64,000 bases of DNA from Panaeolus papilionaceus (lineage: Eukaryota; Basidiomycota; Agaricomycetes; Agaricales): positions 1 to 64,000 of the forward strand of contig JADNRZ010000034.1 in assembly GCA_015501605.1 (NCBI GenBank), written 5' to 3'. Position 1 is the stretch's first letter, and each line of letters opens with the position of its first letter. The position numbers and the translations under genes were made by a program. This document shows, piece after piece, positions 32,505 to 45,499 of the stretch. The notes beneath the pieces are model-generated. The model worked only from the letters and a program-made list of their open reading frames with translations. It ran no database searches and was not told where the DNA came from.

Positions 32505-33990
32505 ATGCTCTTGAAATCATCTACCCCGGTATTACCAGTTGAGCTGTTCCACTACATTATCAATCATCTTGGAGAGCGACAATTCAACCACTATTTCAAA
32601 TTCGGACAATTACATGCACTCACGTCCTGTGCACGCGTATGCAGGACGTTCTCCGAATTGTGCCGCGTTCACATTTTCAGCTGTGTCGCATTCTACACCC
32701 CTGGCCAGAGCGGAGGCAGTCAGAAAAAGCAACTTCTTAAATTTGTGGAAGCCATGAAAGAAAATAGTTCTCTCAAAAACCACGTTCGCAAACTCGATAT
32801 CTGTGTGGAAGACCATGTCAACACACCCTTAACAGCTCGGCAATTCTCCAGATGCAAGGCTGTCTTGCTTTCATTCCCGAATCTTCAACACCTCGATATA
32901 TCTCTGATGGGAAAAGATTGGGATGGTCTATGGATCAAGCTTGGCCATCGCTTATTGGATACTTATGTCGGGCGTGGCACCTTGCACTCAATCCTCGTCG
33001 ACAACTTCGACGAGATACCTCTGAAGGATATTTTCGTCAGCCCTTTGCTTCGCACCGTCACACTTGGTCTGTTTGAGCAACTACGCTTTCCCCTTCCTAC
33101 CGCTTACAGCATTACCTCATTCAAGATCGACAACGTGACAGAATTCCCTCTCTCCGTTCTACGCGCCCTACCTATGCTGCAAAGCCTTGAACTTGAGATG
33201 ATCGGGAAAATTATACCTGGAGCGCAGGACTCCCGCACAATCTCATTTACGCTCAGAGAGCTGCGGGTCCAGGACATCGGTTTGATGAAAGAGATGTTTG
33301 ACTTTTTTTATGCACAAGCATCAGCCAACCAGACGCGTGCCTTTGCCCGACTCGAGATCCTGGAATTTCATCCTACCGTGGAAAGTGACTTCCCATGTCT
33401 CTGCGCATTGTTGGAACAAACACCTTCCCTTCAAACGCTCATTATCAATGGTACGTGTGCCGTATTCACGATAATTTTGTGAAACTGATCTTCATTGGCT
33501 CAAAGAATCAGAACACCTTGACCATTACTTTCCGTTACCTAAGCTCAACCTCGCTGAACACATCTCGAAAACCTTCCCCTCTCTGAAGAAGTTAATTCTC
33601 AACATCCTGGTGTTTCCTTTGCCTTACTCAGATGGTTACTCAACCATCGTTAACAATATTCTCACCTTGCTCACCTTTGTCGCCAACAACAACGTCCTAG
33701 AATCACTCACATTGGTACTTAATATCGACCTTACCAGTAGTGATCTCCCCCCACCAGAGCCGCTTCATCCGCTTTCATCCCTTTTGGTCAGTCCTTCAGC
33801 ATTTCCATGCTTAAATGAGGTCGAAGTTTCTCTCAACCTCACCGCAACATGTGCCGATTCACAATGCATTGCTAAGGAGTTCAAAGACAGGGACGAGGAG
33901 CTCGATCGGTATATTTTTACTGCAATGAGTGAACTCGGAGACCGACCTGGGATGAAACTTCGTGGTCGCGCCTCAGTGTATGAATACTAA
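32505..33990 (+). CDS. F-box/leucine-rich-like protein 1
   Basis: Two exons, 32505-33450 and 33506-33990, with a phase-1 intron. The start at 32505 is chosen because the F-box (PVLPVELFHYIINHLGERQF) then lies at the N-terminus; in-frame ATGs at 32331 and 32454 are alternatives. After the F-box and a RVCRTFSELCRVHIF segment come irregular leucine-rich blocks (FPNLQHLDISLMG, LPMLQSLELEMIG, TPSLQTLIING). F-box proteins recruit substrates to SCF ubiquitin ligases through Skp1; here that role is inferred from the domain only. Size and two-exon layout match F-box genes 2 and 3 in this window. Confidence 0.8.
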
Positions 33991-34860
33991 CCTCCTGGAT
34001 AAACTCCGTGATGTCTCGTCGCTGGGCTAAAGCAGGTGGAAGAACCTGGACGCAGTTCAGGTTCGTCTTCTTACCTTCAGGACTCCTACAAGTCATTACT
34101 CGTTACTTCTTTCTACATACTCGCTCCTTGTTAGAATCTCGTCATTCGCAACTTATCGTTACCCTCATAATGACATTTTATTTTATTTCCCACCCACCTC
34201 CCTTCATCAACTTCCTACACACACCCCTCTACAGATACTACCAGAGTTGTTAAGTGGGAGCGAGCGATCAGCGAGGGGGGTTCAGCCATCCTCGATTTTC
34301 GCCTCTCGCCCAGGGATGGGGTCAGTGCCCATCTTCGCTGTTCCTTTCGTCCTTCCCCATCCGTACCTACCTAATTACCCTGGCTGGATCTCGTGAAGCA
34401 AGATAGATCCGTGAGGATAGACGCTCGACGCCCTGATGAGCGTTGTTGGATGGTTCTGGCGTTGGTGTCGAATACGATGAGACGGAAGAGATGCGATCGA
34501 CATCGTTGGTTGAATGTGTGGCAGACGAGGGAGAGTGGGATGACGTTCGCGCGGACAGCGACTTGGTAGTTCTCTGATTACCCTGCTGTGACTTCATCTA
34601 TGATTAAGCGGAATAATTTAAATGGGAGTACGGGGTTTGAATGAGGCTCTATTGGTGGCTCATTGAGGCTGGAGATGATTGAACCCATTGAGGAGATGGT
34701 GGTTTGGAAGAAATCAGTGAACTGCGGCTCCTATAAACGCCCATTGTCAGGATGCTCAAAAGCAAACTCAAAAATAATTTTATACTTCCACATAATCCAC
34801 ATTTGTTACATATTGTACAGACAAGTATCCGAACTTCAGAAATCAACTACGGTTTACTCA
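33991..34860 (-). pseudogene. truncated duplicate of F-box gene 2
   Basis: The segment 34,370-34,860 is homologous to 36,100-36,590, the 5' part and upstream region of F-box gene 2, in the same orientation. A short piece at 33,991-34,035 (CCTCCTGGATAAAC then GTGATGTC) matches about 36,060-36,105, the next part of that gene. Unrelated sequence of about 320 bp separates the two pieces. The copy has stops and frame changes (for instance in the F-box) and no second exon. The duplicated unit starts within the last exon of the upstream cyclase-like gene, so it arose as a tandem DNA duplication. Confidence 0.8.
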
Positions 34861-36503
34861 TCCGGGCATGTAACACGATACTATCGCCAAGCTGCAAATT
34901 CGTCAACGACGTCCGAAAGCGCTCCTCAAACACTGCAGAATTTATCTCATCCTCCCCATGCGTATCCGAAAAAAGATTGAGCGTCACCGTCTTCAAGCCT
35001 GGAAAGCGCCTCCGGTCCCCAGCTAACACCCGATCTAGCCTTCTCCACGGCTCGAAGTTGAAATCGTGTTCTGTGTTTATCTCTGCGGTCGACTGGAAGT
35101 TGAGTTGCAGTTCCATGTTCTGGAGTGCGTTGTTACCGTGTTCCACAGATTCTAATGAGGAATAGAGGGTGGAGACGAGGAAGTGGCAGTCGGTGTAGGT
35201 GTCGAAGGACCAGCTGATAGCAACCGACTCCAGCGTTCTGCGACAGTTTGATATGCAGTCTTTTAGTTTCAACAACTCGAAATCAATAGATTTCGACCCT
35301 AGAGTAACGCAATACCCAGTCATCAATGGCTGTGCTGTACAGGAAATTCCTAGCGTACTTACCTTGCACATGAAGCTCTTGCAAAACCATGAAATTTTGA
35401 AACACGAAGTTCGGAGGCATGTAGGAGCTTTCTTTGGGATGGTTGTACACGACCTTCTTCACCTTCGGAAACACCTTCACTCCCACATTCATCCCCTGCT
35501 CGCACACAACGCTCCAATCAGCGACCTGGTTATACGTGAACGACTCCAGACTCGGGAACGTGTATGACCTGACTGACGACCGCAAACTGTTGAGCTCCTC
35601 AGAAGAGTTCTCATCATAGCTGAGTTGGAGATGTTTGAGTTTAGAGCACGCTGCGAGGGCAGAGAGGGTGACTTCGCCCATTCTCCCTCCCCTCCCCGTG
35701 AACGACTCCAACGCGTACGGTCGTCCTTCCGGTGGCGCATCCGGAAAGTCGGCTTCTACCAATGAACATCCTTTGATATGTAGAGTGCGCAGGTTGGGAC
35801 ACGCGAGAATCTTGAAAATGGGAACGCGAATGACGCGTCCGATGAAAAGATACGTAAGGTTGCCCGAGGCGATGCAGTTATCGAGGAGAGCCCGGAATCC
35901 AAACGACCTCTCGTCGGCATATTGGTAGGAATGTAGCCTCCTCAAACCAATTTTGAGAATCTTTACATTTTGAAACCCAAGTAAAGAGTCATAGATCGCT
36001 GTAGGTCGCCTTAGGTTCCCGTCCCTGTTTTCTTCCCACTCTGAACCCGTATACCTGACCTCCTGGATAAACGACGTGATGTCGCGTCGCTGAGCTAGAG
36101 AGGGTAGATCCGTAAGGATAGACGCGAGACGTTCTAAAGAGCGTTGTTGGATGTTTCTCGCGTTGACGTCGATGACAACTAAACGAAAGAGATGCGATCG
36201 ACAGAGTTGGTTGAACGTGTGGCAGACGAGGGAGAGCGCGATGACGTCCGCGCGTACAGAGGCCTGATAGTAGTTCTCCAATAAGCCACCGGCGACGTCG
36301 TCTATGATCATGTGGAATAATTCGAATGGGAGTACGGGGTTTGATTGAAACTCCGTTGTTGGGCCATTGAGGGTGGGGGTGGTTGATGCCATTGAGGTGA
36401 TGGTGGTGGTTTGGAAGAAAGCAGTGATCATCGCGCCGCTTGCCTTTGGCGGATCATTTGGGCTCCCACGCACACCCACAATGGCTCGAAAACAAGAACT
36501 CAA
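34847..36503 (-). CDS. F-box/leucine-rich-like protein 2
   Basis: Two exons on the minus strand, 36503-35363 and 35298-34847, joined by a phase-1 intron. ATGs at 36431 and 36392 are also possible; the latter gives MASTTPTLNG just ahead of the F-box VLPFELFHMIIDDVAGGL. HTFNQLCRSHLFRLVVID follows the F-box, then leucine-rich-like segments such as FQNVKILKIGLRRLH, CPNLRTLHIKGCSLV and CSKLKHLQLSYDE. It is a probable SCF adaptor. It begins only about 70 bp downstream of the stop of the cyclase-like gene on the same strand. A truncated tandem duplicate follows immediately downstream. Confidence 0.8.
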
Positions 36504-36574
36504 ATTTGTAAAAATAATTGCGTATTGTACATAATCCGTATTTGTTACATATCATACAGACATGTATCTGAAGT

Positions 36575-38261
36575 TCAGAAATAGGCCTTGACGCAGAATA
36601 AAAATTAACAATTAGCACAAAATATGCCAATCAAAGTGGATGAAGGACGTACAGCAGCGTTAGGTGGGCTAGCGCATCCGCCAATGATACTGAGAGGCCA
36701 GGAGGAGAAGAAGAACGTGTAGCGTCCTGTCTCCGCGCACGTCTCTGCGAGTTTTTCGAGATCGAAAAATTCACCGATGGGCATGCCCCATAATGCGAGG
36801 ATTGTCTGTTGGGTCAAGTTCGTTCAACAGGAACTGTGGCATAAAGGGCGTGAAAGACGTACAGGATGCAAGAGCTTGGTGCCTTCGGGCGCAGGCCATC
36901 TCTGATGGTATTGGTATTAGCACTTAGGTCGCTTTCTTATCAGCTGCCAATTTTACCTCGAGAGCTGGCTGATCAGAGGCTATAGCCGCGAAATGATTGT
37001 TCCTTCAAATACGGATCGTATCAACGGCGTCAATGGTAAGATGAAAATAGCCTACCACAGGAACCGCTTCATATCCTCGCTCTGTTCAATTCCAGCGCTA
37101 CCAGCAAGCACAATCAAGATCACAAACAGGAAACAACGATTTTAGACTTACAATGACTCCGGCTTTCCTCTCAACGCCGCTCGATCGCTGTTCGTAACAA
37201 CGTAGTACTTCTGGATAAACCCAACGCGCAGCAAAAGGATATCGCCCCTCCTAAAGGTGACATTCTGGTACTTGGCTACCTCTTGCAGGTCGGCGACCTT
37301 GATAGGGTGGCTGCTCCATGGGTCGTAGGGGAGTTTCCCACCGTTACGGGTGTAGTAGCTAACGAGGTCGAGGAGGACACCACGGCCACAAATACCATGA
37401 CTAGCCCAATCTAGATGTTTCGAGTGTTCAGCTTTGGTTAAGCCGTGAAGGGACAGTGCCTACTTTGCATTCCAATCCTAGAATGGTTTACGTCGATTTC
37501 ATTTGGGTTTGGAATAGGAATTCGACCGCCTGGTAAAGACTTCGCTGGCGTACTGTGCAAAGAGACCAGAGTGAACATTGAGCAAATGACCACTTGATAA
37601 GTTGATAGATGACCTACTTGTTGTAAAAGACGCCGTGTTCGGCTATGCCATAGTGTCGAAGACCATCCCACTGCGAGCCAGATTGGCTGTTCTGAGACGC
37701 AGAAATCGTGAAAGTGTACATAAGCTACATGCACGAAACATGGATCTGAGTGATACGAAGAAACGAGTACATACCATATGGATTTCGTCATCCCTAGGCA
37801 TCCCAGTCTCATCCGAACGGACGATCATGTTAACCTCTGGGGTCTTCCTATTAAACATCGGCTACGACGCGACATCAGAACAGTGCATCATTTAATTATA
37901 GAATAGAACAGAGAGATGCAGACATGTTCAGGAAAGTTGATAGGCCTGTAATCGGTGGCGTACGAGATGAGGGTCTTATCAGCATTTCTGACCCTTCGAC
38001 ACATGTCGAAGAAAGAGGCCCCGCGTACCAGTTTAACGAGACAGTCCTGCCGAGTTTGATTTCCTCCTGCGAGGCACGTCGTACCACGTCGTCGGTCAGC
38101 AGGTTGACTGTACCGAGCTCGTCGTCAGGGCCCCAGACGCCCCATGCACAACCAGGGTATTCTTTGAACCATGGAAGGTCGTCAAACTTTGGAAGTTGCT
38201 TCTCCTGGGACGAGGAAGAGGTAAGATGAGATACTATATCTTTGAGGCGTTTAGAGGCCAT
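36575..38261 (-). CDS. cyclase / kynurenine-formamidase-like protein
   Basis: A minus-strand gene of about nine short exons, from MASKRLKDIVSHL at 38261 to a tiny last exon (AYF, stop) at 36586-36575. Diagnostic blocks of the putative-cyclase family appear in order: FDDLPWFKEYPGCAWGVWG, DDELGTVNLLTDDVV, RDDEIHM, SGSQWDGLRHYGIAEHGVFY, WASHGICGRGVLLDLVSYY, VTFRRGDILLLRVGFIQKYY, NNHFAAIASDQPALE and LALWGMPIGEFFDLEKLAE. Members are metal-dependent hydrolases; the substrate here is unknown. The join between the first and second exons (near 38,000 to 37,870) could not be resolved in frame, so either an unusual splice site or a small lesion is present. Confidence 0.75.
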
Positions 38262-39644
38262 TCTGCACAGGATTTACAGGAGGTTTGGTTGGGGTGAACT
38301 TGGACTGCGCAGCTGTTGAAGAAGGTGGGAGTCGAAAAGATAGACAGACGAGTCCAAGGTATCGTTCAGGTGTTTTATGTTCAGGGAGTGTGTCCACCTG
38401 TCCATAAGGGAAAGGAGAAAGAACCATGTTAGGGGCTAAATTTGTCAAGGGTCGCAGGCCGAGGTGGTCAGATGATGGTGGAATCGTAGAAAGAAGGTCC
38501 GTAAGCTGTGAGTATCGTAATGTTCGTGCGAGAGTTGTTGGTCAGAGTACATTGGTTTGGATGAATAATTATGAAAGTATGAAGACAAGTGCAATGTCCA
38601 CTCATCCGAGGAGAATAGACTTCAGGGGTCGACGATTATGTGAATGGGGGAATAAAGCTTGAATTTCGCGATATTATTTACTTTATTTTTTGGTGGAGGT
38701 CTAATGCCTCCGGCAGGTCCTGTTATGCTTTCATGTTGCAAGACAACGAGAAAAGATGGAGCTCCGTCATCGAGAATTTGCTGTGCGGGGTGTGTATCGT
38801 CCATCCGTTTGTGGATAAACGCCGCTATCGACCGGGGGTTTTTTAATCCTAAAACTGATAAAATAAACATGAACTGATATAATTCTTGAACGACATACCC
38901 ACATATAGTTGTGGCATTCATATTGACTTTCATGCCCAAAATAGCCAACGCGTCGTGAGCGTGATTATGGACGACGTAGGCTGCGACAGTCGCCGACCTT
39001 TTAGGTAAACAGTGAACGCAGAAGGATCCAAAAATAGCCTGCTCAGTTTGCCTTCCACCAAGCATGTCTCACCCCCTCGACATCCATTTCTCGACCTACA
39101 TCCCCTTGAAATCATAATTCGAGACGTTAAGAGAAGACCTGTGCAATCAGAGTAAACAGTTAAGTTGAATGGGAGCATAGATGGGACTAGACCGGCGTGA
39201 AGGTTCGAGCTCAGATGCCAATTTTTCCATAGCACAATACTTCACTGATACCTGCCCCTCATCTCCGCCTTAGGGCACTAAATGGCTCATCCCTCTGCTG
39301 AACAAGGGAGCTGAAGCCGGAGGAGGATCGTTGTGCACCGAATCCGGCTGATTATCACCAATGCAGGCCTTGGCGGGCTTGGCATGGCTCAGGACTAAGG
39401 CGATACCGCAAAGGGCATGGTCACCCCAATTTCTTCAGCCATCATCCAAGCAACCACCAAGGCTGCCCAAGGAATCCCTTGTAAACTCATTTTATTCATC
39501 TAATCCCTTCTCTTCATAGAGTAGGGGTCATATCTTTCTCTGATCTATCTCGCAAGGGCCAATTTATCATAGCCAAGCTTACACCTTTCCTCAGGTGAAA
39601 GTTTCAACGACTTTCAGCTTCATCGCCTTCGTGCTTCGCCAACG
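38262..39644. other. spacer between cyclase-like and GH79 genes
   Basis: A minus-strand frame of 147 codons (39065-38622) and an overlapping 101-codon frame (39235-38930) occur here, but neither has a recognisable domain or convincing splice pattern. The region serves as the divergent promoter space of the cyclase-like gene (minus) and the GH79 gene (plus). Confidence 0.35.
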
Positions 39645-42217
39645 ATGGTTTCATGGTCGATCCTCTCAGCTCTGGGCATCTTTTCTTGGCTATCATTACC
39701 AGTCAACGCTGTAACGATTTACGGTCAAATTCCTCTTGGACAAACGCAGAGCGGCAATCCTTCAGCCACCAATGCAGCACCAGTATCACAGCCAACGCTG
39801 GCCGCGTACAACACGACGCAGCTCATTCCACCAGCGCTTCCTGATCCACCACCAGCACTATCATATCCTCTTTTTGTCGGAAAAGCAGCATCAAGCGTGA
39901 ATGGGCTGTCCATACCTCATGTAGGGCCGTCGTTTTGGGGTTTCTCTATTGAGATGTCGGTTCTGTCGCAAGTTTGTGAGTTTTTATTCTTCTACATCAC
40001 GGATAATATGTCTGATAATCTATATGAATACTAGTGGGCAAAAACTCGTATGTTCTCTCTCCGATCTTGGCACTCTGAGCCTCCTCCTAAACTCCATACT
40101 CTTAGATCATTCCTTGGGGTGCCATTCCTCAACCTGATGGCCAACCTCCAAGAACGTGCTGGTGGCGTTTACATTCGTATTGGAGGAAACACGCAGGAGT
40201 TCGCCACGATGGTGCCGGACGACTCGCCGTTTCTACAGCCGTATCACACCTTTGGAAAGACGGATTCGGGAACAACACAGACAGTGAGCCATTATTTTCG
40301 TTTTTTTTCTTAAAAAAAATTCTTGCTTGTCCTGTTCAACACCATCACCCTTCCCAACCCTTCCACCTTCAATCTTACGATGCCCTGCTTCCTCAAAAAT
40401 TCAACATTAATCATGAATGAGCTCAGTGGAGCTCAATCATGTCGCATGATGCTTACGACATCTCATTATGGGGTGCATGCGGCTATTCTATTTTTAGCAC
40501 ATATCTCTCAGTTTCTCCGTTCATTCTCCGTCCCTCCGTCCCCGCTGCCTCCGAGACTGATCCTGTTTCAATGTAGACGAAAACCCCAGCTGTATTGTAT
40601 ACAGTAGATATGTTTTATATCGCGTCCAACATTTCATCGTTGGTGAACGTGAAATGGTTTCTCGGTGAGTGATGACTCGGACCATCATGATCATAGCCGA
40701 TTAACGTCGTTTAATCTAACCTGCTGTCAGGCATTCCATTCAACGACTCTGTCAATTGGAGACTTGACATCGCCGAATACGGACAAGAAATATTGGGCAA
40801 TAACTTATTGGGTCTTCAAGCCGGAAACGAACCCGATTTCTACGAACAGTGAGTCGGATAACCCCATACCTCGATCTGATGTTAAATCTCGTGGTGTTCA
40901 GGTTCGGTCGACGTCTCGGCCCATACGCACCGTCGGACTACGCCAATGAGGTACAAGCTCTAATCGAAGTAATCGACGCCAACCCTCGTATCCCTCAGAA
41001 GAACATGCTCGTCGGTCCCTCGATCGCCACTGGTCCCTGGCAACCCGAGCAAGTCTGGGAGACGGGCTACATCGATCGCTTCAAGGACCGCATGTTCTCC
41101 TTCTCCGTCGAAAACTACCCCCACGACAATTGCGCTGCTCAGTACGATACAGGACGACCTCATACAGATCCTCAGGAGCTGTTCCCTTATTACCTGAACC
41201 ATCAGAATCTCCTTGAGCATGTTGGAAAGTATACGAATACGGGTAATTTGGTCGCTGCGACGGGAAAGCCGCTCATCATGTTTGAGACGAATACGGCATC
41301 GTGTGGTGGGTTTATGGGTATTAGTGATAGTTTTGGCGCTGCGTTGTGGGCTACGGATTACGGGTTCTTGTTAGCGCATAACAACTTCACGCATGCAATG
41401 CTTCATGTCGGTGGTCAGAACGCTTTCTATAACGTGAGTCTCACATTATCATCCTCGTAATATGCTTTCTAAATCGTTCGTTCACTAGCCCTTCACCTCG
41501 CCACCCACTAACCAATCCACCTATAACCAATGGACCGTCGGAGCCGTCTACTACAGCACCCTCATCCTCGCCGAAGCATTCGGCAAAACCAACACCTCCC
41601 GCGTCATCGACCTCCGCGCCAACACCGACTCGCCCTACACCCCCGCCTACGCCCTCTTCGAAAACGACATCCTCAGCAAAATCGCTCTGTTCAATTACAT
41701 GGACGACCTTGGTACGGGAACGCACACGGTTAATGTGGCTGTTACGATCCCGGATGGTGTTCCTACCTCTGGTGTGCGCGTGAAGTACCTCACCAGTCCG
41801 AGTGTGAGCAGTAAAAATATCAGTTGGGCGGGGCAGACGTTCGGTGAGCAGTTCACGGTGGATGGGCGGCTGCGCGGGGATATCGACATCCAGTCCATCC
41901 AATGCGACGCAACGACGAATGTGTGCACCGTCCCCGTTCGCGCACCAGGATTCGCGTTGGTGTTTTTCGATCAGAGGGATCAGGCGATGAATTTGGGACA
42001 GGCGACGCAGACGTTTTCGACAAGTGCGCATACCAAGTTGCATAATACGGCGTATATGGATCCGTCGGCTGTGGCGATGAGTAATGGGCATTCTGGGCTG
42101 GATAGGCAGAAGCTGGGGAGTACGAGTATGGGGAGTGTGAATGCGGCGCAGAAGGCGGGGATTTTGGTTAGTTTGATGGTTGGATTGGTGGGCTTTGTCT
42201 GGATGCTCGTTCGATGA
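39645..42217 (+). CDS. glycoside hydrolase family 79 (beta-glucuronidase-like)
   Basis: Seven exons give 662 codons: 39645-39975, 40035-40047, 40106-40283, 40577-40664, 40731-40848, 40902-41433 and 41489-42217. Exon 2 is only 13 bases. A signal peptide (LSALGIFSWLSLPVNAVTIY) opens the protein. The catalytic barrel shows YIRIGGNTQEFA, QAGNEPDFYEQ (proposed acid/base Glu near residue 237) and IMFETNTASCGGF (proposed nucleophile near residue 371). A C-terminal beta domain follows. The protein ends in a hydrophobic segment (GILVSLMVGLVGFVWMLVR) after a Ser/Gly-rich stretch, suggesting membrane or GPI anchoring. GH79 enzymes remove glucuronic acid from glycans such as arabinogalactan; the exact substrate is not readable from sequence. 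Confidence 0.88.
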
Positions 42218-42494
42218 AGGGTTCGAAACTGATTAGGTTCATTTCGTTGATGGACTACTTACTGGTACTTATGTTGAGACGTGTGGATAATTCCTATTGT
42301 CGTAGAAACGGACGCTTTAACTTACCATCGCTTTGAGAGCTTTACTTACAAGGTCTATAATATATTATCTGTAAGAAACAAAACCAAATGTCCCAATATC
42401 CTATCCATAAGTTTTACATAAATCATGTAATCAAGACGAGAAGTACATATTAGCAGCCCCCATCATCGTAAAAATACAATCCATTCTAAACTAA

Positions 42495-45367
42495 TCAATC
42501 ATCTTGCATTGACTCGTTTTCTCTATCAAAAATCCTATACCTCAAAATCGCATCCCCAGCATACTCCTCCAACTCATCCAAATGCATCCCACGTACAATC
42601 TGCTCACCGCCCTCCACCTCCACCTCCTTCGCATGAAACGCCAGTATCCACGAATACAAATTAAACCCCCTCTTCGGTACACCCAACGGTAACCTCGGAA
42701 CCGCAATCGTGCATAACAGACCCGTCATAAAGACGAGTCCGAGTGCCATTGATAAGTCAAAGTTCCGAAGCGAGGCGATGGCAACTACTCTATCTTGGTA
42801 TCGCCTCGCGACGAGTTGTCCAGACCCGGCGAGGTAGGGCAGGACGTTGCTCGCGTCAGATAGGGAGCGTGCGGTTGCGTATAGGTCTGCCGAGAATTCG
42901 GTATATCCGAATGGTCCTGATCCATTGGTGAATGAAACCAGCTGAAGCGAAGCGCTATGAAGCAATTTGTGTGATAGAGAACGGTTGTGCTCACCGATGG
43001 GGATGGAACGTAAAATGAATCTCGCCCGTTATCCTTAGCTACTTGATTGACGCTGTTTTCATGCGCCGCGATATAGCTAAGAAAACAAGTCTAGAGTCAG
43101 TGCGCGACGCAACAACAAAGAGGGTCAACTCACGCAGGACTATACCCCGAAGAGTTTAAAAACCTCTTCACGCTCGGATCCACAATTCGATTCCCCTTCA
43201 GCCTCGCAGACGACGACGATTCCCAAAGCGTATTCTTCCAATTATCCAGGTCGACTTTCTGGCGGATACGCATCGTCGTAGGCGGGCCGGTGGAGCTATT
43301 ATACACATCCAAGATCCAAGGCTCGTATAACTGCAAACAAACGGCTGCGTCGAACCCTATGAACGTTGGATTCCCATCCGCATCGGGGATGGTGTCGCGA
43401 TCCCTATGTGCGAATGTGCTATGAGGGGCGTAGCTGTTGTTGAGCCGGATCAGAACGTTTTCGATGGTTACGAAGCCACGACCGTCGTGGCCCAAGCTGA
43501 CGTTTGTGCTTTTGACGTTGTTGGATACACCATTTGACCAGTATGGCACTTTATAACGCGTTTTGAGTATTAATTGGTCGAGGAATGGGAGAATTAATCC
43601 TCACCTCCAATCATCCATGAGCTGACAGTCATGTTATCCGGAATGGTGTCGTCCCCATACATCGTGGCTGAGACGTTGAGCGGCTCATCAACCATGGCAG
43701 GAACAGGTAGGCCGAAAGATCCAAATAGCGTTCGGACGGTATCCCGAGGAGTGAAGAGGTACGTGATCCCACTGTTGTTGGCGAAAACGATCCTGTCGAT
43801 TTCCTTGAAGAATTAGCATACGAGCATCATGAGCCCTAAGTAAATGGTACGTACAAGTTATCTCCTAGATTTGGTATCCTTTCGCAATGCGTGCGTAGTC
43901 CCCATCTCGGAAATCTACTCAAATGTGAGTGAATTGAAGCTTTCAATAAAACCATGATACCTACACCAAGACAGCTCCAGGTTCAATTGGATCATCCGCA
44001 TCCGTAGTCCGATTTTGAGGTTCAATAGCGTCAACCTGTGAAACTTTGGCCTTTTTCTCGTCCCAATCAAACGTTCCGAAACCCGTCCCGCCTGGCTGGA
44101 GTTGTGATTGTGTGATCTCAGCGAAGTAGACAGTGTCGTTGTGATATCGAAATGAAAGAGGAGGGGGAAGATTTCCGTGAACAGAGAAAGACTCTATCGT
44201 CCAGGTGAACAACCTATGCTAAGATGAAGTGCTAAGCGTCGGCATCAACTTTTCTGTAGAGCCATGACAATTTCGCCTTACCTTGATGAATACAGGGGCA
44301 AGGATTGCGGCCTTCTCCAAGTCCGTCTGTGACAGGTCAGCGCTGACAGCTACCTCTTCAAACACGTCGTATTGTCGCTATTAGTTCTTGTGAGAATTTA
44401 GCTTTAAACCGTTGTTGCAAGTTCACTGCACCTGAGAAATCGTGGCGATGTCCACCGTTCGTCCGAATATGAAAGAAAGTGCTGCGGCAAGCAGAGCGGA
44501 AAACACGAACAGGACAATGTAACCTGTCCAAAATCGATGGCTAAAACAACAGAAGATTTAACCAGCCTCTTCCCAGGACAAAGTGCGGCGAGACACCTAC
44601 TCTGAGTACGGTTTCGTGACCTTTCTACCTTTCCATCGCCTCCATAGGAGTATTATGGCTCCAGCCACGCTTTTAGGCTCGTCTGCTTGGATGCAAAATT
44701 CGCGTAATCGAATGCCCTTGTAAGGTCCACCTTTGACGGCCGATTGATCGATCAACGTCGCCCAGGCTGTTCATAAGTAATGAGAAAATCAGTCAGCAGT
44801 CATCACAATGCACGAGAACCACATACTTGCCGCCTCTATTAGTGCCTGCGTAAGCCCTACCAAGGTAAAGCTGAGACTAAAGCCCATGATACTACACCCC
44901 ATTCCGACGATAACACGTGCCCAAAATAGTGTTCGTCTTGTGGCAGCCATAGCGGCTATGAAGAGAACGGGGTAGGTCATCAGGCAGAAAAAAAAGTGGA
45001 GCATCAACAGGTAGAACGGGGGAGACTCAAATCGATCAGAAAATGGATGTCGTTTCTGGACTATTGATGACCATTTTGTGAGGGTGCTAGAAACGACGGA
45101 GGCCCTGCGGATTTTGGATGACAGAAAGTATGTCGTTGACTTTGGGTCTTCCGTATCTTCCCTTCCGTTGTCTGCTGGCATCCTGTTCATCTCGTAGCTC
45201 CATTGGTTGTTCTGAACACCTGCATCGTAAGATGCAAATGGGGGTTGTGGATCTTCCTTAGTTGGAGGTGCGAAGAGATCAGTAGGGTTCCCAGTCCCTT
45301 GGTTTGAGGGGTTTTTTCGTGGAAGAAGTTGCTCATGAGCAGGATCGTCCCGACTCGGTTCGGGCAT
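42495..45367 (-). CDS. multi-exon membrane protein of unknown function
   Basis: A minus-strand gene with about ten exons. The start at 45367 (MPEPSRDDPAHEQLLPRK) is a choice; an upstream ATG at 45484 is possible. The N-terminal 130 residues are polar. Hydrophobic segments follow (LLMLHFFFCLMTYPVLFIAA; VIVGMGCSIMGFSLSFTLVG; WTGYIVLFVFSALLAAALSF). A long, probably extracellular part comes next, with fragments at 44212-43961 and 43549-43130. A last hydrophobic segment (MALGLVFMTGLLCTIAVPRL) precedes a short cytosolic tail ending at 42,495. It resembles large fungal plasma-membrane proteins of unknown function; I cannot assign a named family. Confidence 0.6.
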
Positions 45368-45499
45368 TGGCCCTTGTGATAATATGTGGAGCAGGAATGT
45401 TGAATTATGAGGGAAAGAAGGGAAAGCAGGATAGAGCTTTGAGCTGCTTAGGTTATACGTCAAGGCTAGGGCCGTCATCAGCACATGCCCCTAAAATAT

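Noticed and set aside
38622..39235. minus-strand frames of 147 and 101 codons as a gene upstream of the cyclase-like gene
   Set aside because: No recognisable domain, no consistent splice sites and a skewed composition; left as unassigned spacer.
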